Part shown: one piece after another, positions 7,915 through 10,967 of the stretch | Numbering within the stretch: position 1 is the stretch's first letter | Layout of the letters: each line of letters starts with the position of its first letter | NCBI GenBank assembly: GCA_002352485.1 | Contig: DEIM01000078.1 | Location: 38,117-49,083, forward strand | Source of the DNA: Candidatus Dadabacteria bacterium UBA2774 | Lineage (GTDB): Bacteria; Desulfobacterota_D; UBA1144; Nemesobacterales; UBA2774 | Reading direction: 5' to 3' | Length of the DNA: 10,967 nt | Notes under the pieces: generated by a model | Databases searched by the model: none | Told to the model about the DNA's origin: nothing | Seen by the model: the letters and a program-made list of their open reading frames with translations, nothing else | Position numbers and translations under genes: made by a program

Positions 7915-8895
7915 ATGAAAAGCATACCGGCACTAATTACTAAAACCTTTGCACTGATACTAGTAGCTTCGTTTTCGCTGCAGTCCGCTTTCGCACAAGA
8001 AACTGTGGATAGAGTCGTTGCAGTAGTAAACGACGATGTTATTACGTTATCAGAGCTGACGGAAATGGCGCTTAGCTTGAACCCAACCTCAACACAGCCA
8101 ATGAACGACAGAGAGCTGTTGGATAAAATGATAGAGCAGAAGCTTTTTGAGCAGGAAGCTGAAAAACGGGGAATAACGGTTTCAGAGGCGGAGCTCGACG
8201 CAAGTATTGAAGGGGTTAAGCAAAGATATAACCTGAACGATGAGCAGATGGTGGACGTGCTTAAAAAACAGGGACTGACACCAGAGGCATTCAGGGCACA
8301 GTGGAAGGCACAGACTTTAGGTAACAAGCTCCTGGAGTCGCAACTGAAGAATAAAATCGTTGTGACTGATGATGAAATAAGAAGATACTATGAGCGTAAT
8401 TACCTGGGGACCGGTTCAAGCGGCGAGGCACTGGAGGATGAGAAGGTGAGGATAGCGCACATAATGATATCGTATAAAACGCAGGATGCCGCACAGGTTG
8501 CAGATCAAGTGGCTGACCTGGCGAAATCGGGTGAAGACTTCGAGAACCTTGCAGAGAAGTTCTCAGACGACGAATCATCCGCTGATAACGGAGGTGACAT
8601 GGGCTACTTCAAGAAAGGCGATTTGATAGATAGTATGGAGTATGCTGTTGTCGCGACACCTGTAGGCAGCATTACAGGCCCGGTTGAGTCTCCCGCCGGA
8701 TACCACATAATAAAGGTACTGGAAAGATCGGAGCCTGATTACGACACCGGCTCTGAGGACGCCGAGCTTGTTACGATAGACGACGCCACAAAAACTGAAA
8801 TCCATGAGACCCTGATGAGAGAAAAAGCCCAGAGCCAGCTCAAGACCTGGCTTGAAAGTCTGAGGGAAAACGCTTACATAGAGAACAAATATTAA
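7915..8895 (+). CDS. surA: SurA-type periplasmic chaperone / peptidyl-prolyl isomerase
   Basis: This 326-residue protein is exported to the periplasm, where SurA relatives escort unfolded outer-membrane proteins to the BAM complex and may catalyse prolyl isomerisation. Residues 1-27 are a classic signal peptide: K2, a hydrophobic core and SAFA before a predicted cut at QE (28). The SurA N-terminal chaperone domain covers about 31-150 (VDRVVAVVNDDVITLSEL). One parvulin domain spans about 176-271, with VRIAHIMIS, FENLAEKFSDD, NGGDMGYF and AGYHIIKVLER. A final helix (about 290-320) packs on the N-terminal domain in SurA structures. E. coli SurA has two parvulin domains and about 428 residues, so this is the shorter single-domain form common outside gammaproteobacteria. 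An acidic linker (272-290) follows the parvulin domain. It lies downstream of mfd but has its own promoter. PpiC/PrsA-like foldase is the alternative name. Confidence 0.88.
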   Translation: MKSIPALITKTFALILVASFSLQSAFAQETVDRVVAVVNDDVITLSELTEMALSLNPTSTQPMNDRELLDKMIEQKLFEQEAEKRGITVSEAELDASIEGVKQRYNLNDEQMVDVLKKQGLTPEAFRAQWKAQTLGNKLLESQLKNKIVVTDDEIRRYYERNYLGTGSSGEALEDEKVRIAHIMISYKTQDAAQVADQVADLAKSGEDFENLAEKFSDDESSADNGGDMGYFKKGDLIDSMEYAVVATPVGSITGPVESPAGYHIIKVLERSEPDYDTGSEDAELVTIDDATKTEIHETLMREKAQSQLKTWLESLRENAYIENKY

Positions 8896-8942
8896 AACTT
8901 GTTTTCCCTAAAATCCCTATCCATCATATTTCAAAAAAATAA

Positions 8943-9449
8943 TCATTCAGGTGTAAGCCTTAAAATCATATCCCGGTGGCTCGGGTATAAATCAAGGAGC
9001 GCCTGTCTTTGGGCGAGCTCATGGTCCGAGAAGTCAAAGCCCGGAGCAACTGTGGTGCCCATAAGCGCGAAGCTCCCGCCTTCAAGCAAATAGGCGCCCT
9101 GCCAAATACCCGCAGGAACTACCACCTGGACATACTGTCCTACCTGAAGATCTTGCCCGAGAAAAAGCACCTTGCTGGTACCATCAGGGAAGAGCTGAAT
9201 CATTTGAACAGGGCCTCCGAGATAAAAGTGGAAAATCTCATCGGAATTAACCCTGTGCATATAGGACTGAGTGTCAGGTGTTAGGAGATAAAATATCGCT
9301 GTGCTGTGAGCCTTATCTGAGTCATAGCGCTCATGGAGCGAGGAGCTTTCTATAAGCTCGTTTGATCTATATGTTTCTGTAAAGTATCCACCTTCTCCCG
9401 GAAGGAGCTTCATATTGTACAACTTGATAATACTCTCTGCAGTTATCAT
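8943..9449 (-). CDS. DUF985 (Cupin_5) family cupin protein
   Basis: This is a 168-residue cytoplasmic beta-barrel protein of the cupin superfamily, DUF985 subgroup, whose biochemical role is not established. Numbered from the upstream ATG, visible family motifs are LLPGEGGYFTETYRS (16-30), the first cupin motif HRVNSDEIFHFY (66-77) with likely metal ligands H66, E72 and H75, the LGQDLQVGQ turn (98-106), VPAGIWQGA (112-120) and APGFDFSDHEL (136-146). The length is that of the family. Two consecutive ATG codons (9452 and 9449) occur; the ribosome site GGAGG (9460-9456) is only three bases from the first and six from the second, so I start at 9449. It is convergent with surA 47 bases away and divergent from Hsp20. 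A sugar or small-molecule isomerase role is sometimes guessed for cupins; nothing here shows it. Confidence 0.9.
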   Translation of the reverse strand: MITAESIIKLYNMKLLPGEGGYFTETYRSNELIESSSLHERYDSDKAHSTAIFYLLTPDTQSYMHRVNSDEIFHFYLGGPVQMIQLFPDGTSKVLFLGQDLQVGQYVQVVVPAGIWQGAYLLEGGSFALMGTTVAPGFDFSDHELAQRQALLDLYPSHRDMILRLTPE

Positions 9450-9474
9450 CATGGGCCTCCAAAATTACAGATCA

Positions 9475-9504
9475 ATTATATTAACCACATTTCACGTGAC
9501 TTAA
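9475..9504 (-). promoter_or_regulatory. Likely promoter of the cupin gene, overlapping an 8-base palindrome
   Basis: On the minus strand a perfect TATAAT occupies 9480-9475, with TTAAGT (9504-9499) 18 bases upstream as a weak -35. Transcription would start near 9468, shortly before GGAGG at 9460-9456. The spacer contains the perfect palindrome TCACGTGA (9492-9499), placed where a repressor could block polymerase. Confidence 0.5.
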
Positions 9505-9510
9505 AAAACT

Positions 9511-9540
9511 CCCTCTTGAAGTGCCGCGAAACGTGATTAA
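9511..9540 (+). promoter_or_regulatory. Possible heat-shock (sigma32-like) promoter of the Hsp20 gene
   Basis: CCCTCTTGAA (9511-9520) resembles the sigma32 -35 element CTTGAA with its C-rich 5' flank. The expected C-rich -10 (CCCCAT-type) is not clearly present; CGTGATTAA at 9532-9540 is the nearest candidate and its spacing is short. No CIRCE element is seen. The call rests mainly on the -35 match and on the identity of the gene it precedes. Confidence 0.3.
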
Positions 9541-9584
9541 TTTCAAAGTGTAACAATAAAAAATGACAACAGGAGGTTTTAACT

Positions 9585-10013
9585 ATGAGACTTAAAGTTT
9601 GGGAACCGTTTAGAAGTTTTAAACCCATTTACGGGGATATGGAAAGATGGTTTGATGACGCTCCGGGAAGAGACGAGGAAAGTACCTGGCGCCCGAACGT
9701 CGACGTTTACGAGACCGATGGGAGCTATGTATTAAAAGCAGACCTTCCTGGTATCAATAAAGAAGATATCAAGATCGATGTGAACGATAATACCCTTACG
9801 TTTAAAGGGGAAAAGAAGTTTGAAGAAAAAACTGAGAAAGACAGTTACGTGAGAGTAGAGAGGAGTTACGGAAGCTTTACGAGAAGCTTCACGCTATCGG
9901 ACAACGTCGATGCCGAGAACATCAAGGCAAGCTACAAAGACGGCGTGTTGGAAATTACGCTCTCAAAGAAAGAAGAAGCTAAACCAAAAGAAATCAACAT
10001 AGAAGTTAACTAA
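9585..10013 (+). CDS. Small heat shock protein, Hsp20/alpha-crystallin family
   Basis: Hsp20 proteins are ATP-independent cytoplasmic holdases that form oligomers and keep denatured proteins refoldable by DnaK and ClpB. This one has 142 residues, the usual size. The N-terminal arm (1-34) includes WEPFRSF. The alpha-crystallin domain covers about 35-130: W35-P37, VDVYET (39-44), ADLPGI (52-57), RVERSYGSFTRSF (90-102) and the signature KDGVLEITL (118-126). The tail carries the I-x-I oligomerisation motif as INI (137-139). The start is clear: AGGAGG (9571-9576) lies eight bases before the ATG. It is a single-gene unit, ended by a strong intrinsic terminator and divergent from the cupin gene. A sigma32-like -35 upstream suggests heat induction. 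The class name (IbpA/HspC type) cannot be fixed from sequence alone. Confidence 0.96.
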   Translation: MRLKVWEPFRSFKPIYGDMERWFDDAPGRDEESTWRPNVDVYETDGSYVLKADLPGINKEDIKIDVNDNTLTFKGEKKFEEKTEKDSYVRVERSYGSFTRSFTLSDNVDAENIKASYKDGVLEITLSKKEEAKPKEINIEVN

Positions 10014-10021
10014 AGTTAGCA

Positions 10022-10051
10022 GAGCGGCTCCTACCGGGGCCGCTCATTTTT
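10022..10051 (+). terminator. Rho-independent terminator after the Hsp20 gene
   Basis: GAGCGGC (10022-10028) and GCCGCTC (10039-10045) form a perfect 7-base GC-rich stem around a 10-base loop, followed by A and five T (10047-10051). It starts eight bases after the Hsp20 stop codon. The opposite strand lacks a good T-run, so it acts mainly on plus-strand transcripts. Confidence 0.88.
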
Positions 10052-10073
10052 CCCCTTCAATTAAATCATCAAT

Positions 10074-10967
10074 CTATATACCGAGCTCTTCTCTGAGCAC
10101 ACGGTCCATGGGCTTATTTTTATTCCAGTAATCGGTAATAAGAGTTTTGTCTAAGGTCGCTTTTGTTGTGAGCTCGCGGGCGTTTTCGCCAAACCCGCTT
10201 TTGTAAGTTTCTTCCCATGAGACTATCTCATAGGGGAAATCTTTTTTAAACGTTACGAGTACTGAGCGCTTAGTTTGAGGGTAGTTAATATTATAGTCCA
10301 TGAGCGAAGAGGGATCGTCCGCATTCCTGCCGAGTGAAGCCTCTGCGTTCTCGACTGCGAGCTCTTTATGGGTGAGCCTGGAGGCCATGGCTCCGGGAAT
10401 TACCTTGATCTTCCCGATGGGCAGGCTGCCCGGGTTTATCCTGATACGGGTCCAGAGCTCGTCTTCTAAAAACTCATTTTCGAGATCAAAGGTTCTGTCG
10501 CCCTCAGACTCAAAATACGAAAAACTCTCAACTTTAAATCCCTCGTCGTTAAGGTTCAGCTGGCTGAAAGTATTGCCGCACCATTCCTGTGAGGATGAGG
10601 ACAATTTAAGGGTGTTGGGAAACCGATCTAAATCGATAGGGGTAAAAACCGAATCCATCATCGAGTAGCGGTATATACCTGTATCAAACTTCTTTATCCT
10701 GTTGAGCTTCATGATTCTGACTTTGTCACTTCCGGCTTGTCCGGGCCGGTCTAACTTGACCTGCTTTTCTTTAGAGAAATCCTCGGTGACGAACACCAAG
10801 ACCGCATAACCGCTATGGAGCTCTCCGTAGCGCGCCTGCTCGAGCTTGTAGCTTGTGATTTCGGCCTTTTCGGAGTTCCAGTAGTTTTTAAATTCGGGGG
10901 AGTCTGCGGTAATCCGGTTTGCCTCAGATTCCGCGTATGCCCCGGAAGTTATGGAAAGAGAAGATAT
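10074..10967 (-). CDS. Exported conserved protein of unknown function, 5' end beyond the window
   Basis: The minus-strand frame stays open from the stop at 10074 to the window edge, giving 297 visible residues; the start lies beyond 10967. The visible N terminus (SLSITSGAYA then ESEAN) looks like the end of a signal peptide with an AYA cleavage site, so the mature protein is probably periplasmic or surface-exposed. Further on are FKNYWNSEKAEITSYKLEQA, VLVFVTEDFSKEKQVKL (56-72), SQEWCGNTFSQLN (126-138), WTRIRINPGSLP and WEETYKSGFG (251-260), then TDYWNKNKPMDRVLREELG. From memory these blocks match a family frequent in Bacteroidetes that databases often label septum formation inhibitor Maf; I see none of the nucleotide-pyrophosphatase motifs of true Maf, so I do not use that name. 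A TTG at 10799 is a possible internal start but would discard the signal peptide and conserved sequence. Function is unknown. Confidence 0.8.
   Translation of the reverse strand: MSSLSITSGAYAESEANRITADSPEFKNYWNSEKAEITSYKLEQARYGELHSGYAVLVFVTEDFSKEKQVKLDRPGQAGSDKVRIMKLNRIKKFDTGIYRYSMMDSVFTPIDLDRFPNTLKLSSSSQEWCGNTFSQLNLNDEGFKVESFSYFESEGDRTFDLENEFLEDELWTRIRINPGSLPIGKIKVIPGAMASRLTHKELAVENAEASLGRNADDPSSLMDYNINYPQTKRSVLVTFKKDFPYEIVSWEETYKSGFGENARELTTKATLDKTLITDYWNKNKPMDRVLREELGI

Noticed and set aside
8291..8805. Antisense open frames within surA
   Set aside because: The plus strand is clearly coding (signal peptide, SurA N-terminal and parvulin motifs) and these frames show no protein-like pattern.
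8899..9284. Plus-strand open frames opposite the cupin gene
   Set aside because: The minus strand encodes a full DUF985 cupin with all motifs; these are its shadows.

Overview
The window reads as ordinary chromosomal DNA of moderate GC from a Gram-negative bacterium. It holds eight protein genes, seven complete and one running off the right edge. The outer-membrane chaperone gene surA and at least two proteins with secretion signals show a diderm envelope. The gene set (fumarylacetoacetate-hydrolase-family enzyme, bacterial TMTC-like membrane glycosyltransferase, leuB, mfd followed by surA, DUF985 cupin, Hsp20) suits a deltaproteobacterium-like lineage or a related candidate phylum. That placement is an inference; no rRNA or other strong phylogenetic marker is present.

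Layout. Positions 1-241 are noncoding and hold a small inverted repeat and a possible promoter for the FAH-family gene (242-1000, +). A TPR-containing multi-pass membrane protein (1028-3031, -) is convergent with it. A 190-base divergent spacer with a good sigma70-type promoter precedes leuB (3222-4295, +, TTG start). mfd (4337-7747, +, GTG start, no visible ribosome binding site) follows 41 bases later. surA (7915-8895, +) has its own perfect -10 box, a good ribosome binding site and a clear signal peptide. A DUF985 cupin gene (8943-9449, -) is convergent with surA and divergent from an Hsp20 gene (9585-10013, +), which ends at a strong intrinsic terminator (10022-10051). The last gene (10074 to beyond 10967, -) encodes an exported conserved protein of unknown function whose first residues lie outside the window.

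How the genes fit together. Several relate to protein or DNA quality control: Mfd clears stalled RNA polymerase and recruits repair, SurA chaperones outer-membrane proteins, and Hsp20 holds unfolded cytoplasmic proteins. LeuB serves leucine synthesis and the FAH enzyme probably serves aromatic or diacid catabolism. The order looks like housekeeping genes rather than a genomic island. I found no integrase, insertion sequence, CRISPR array, tRNA or rRNA, and no evidence for a new multi-gene system. The items most worth a second look are the exported unknown protein at the right edge, the lysine-rich insert in the catalytic loop of the TMTC-like protein, and the palindrome between the cupin and Hsp20 genes.
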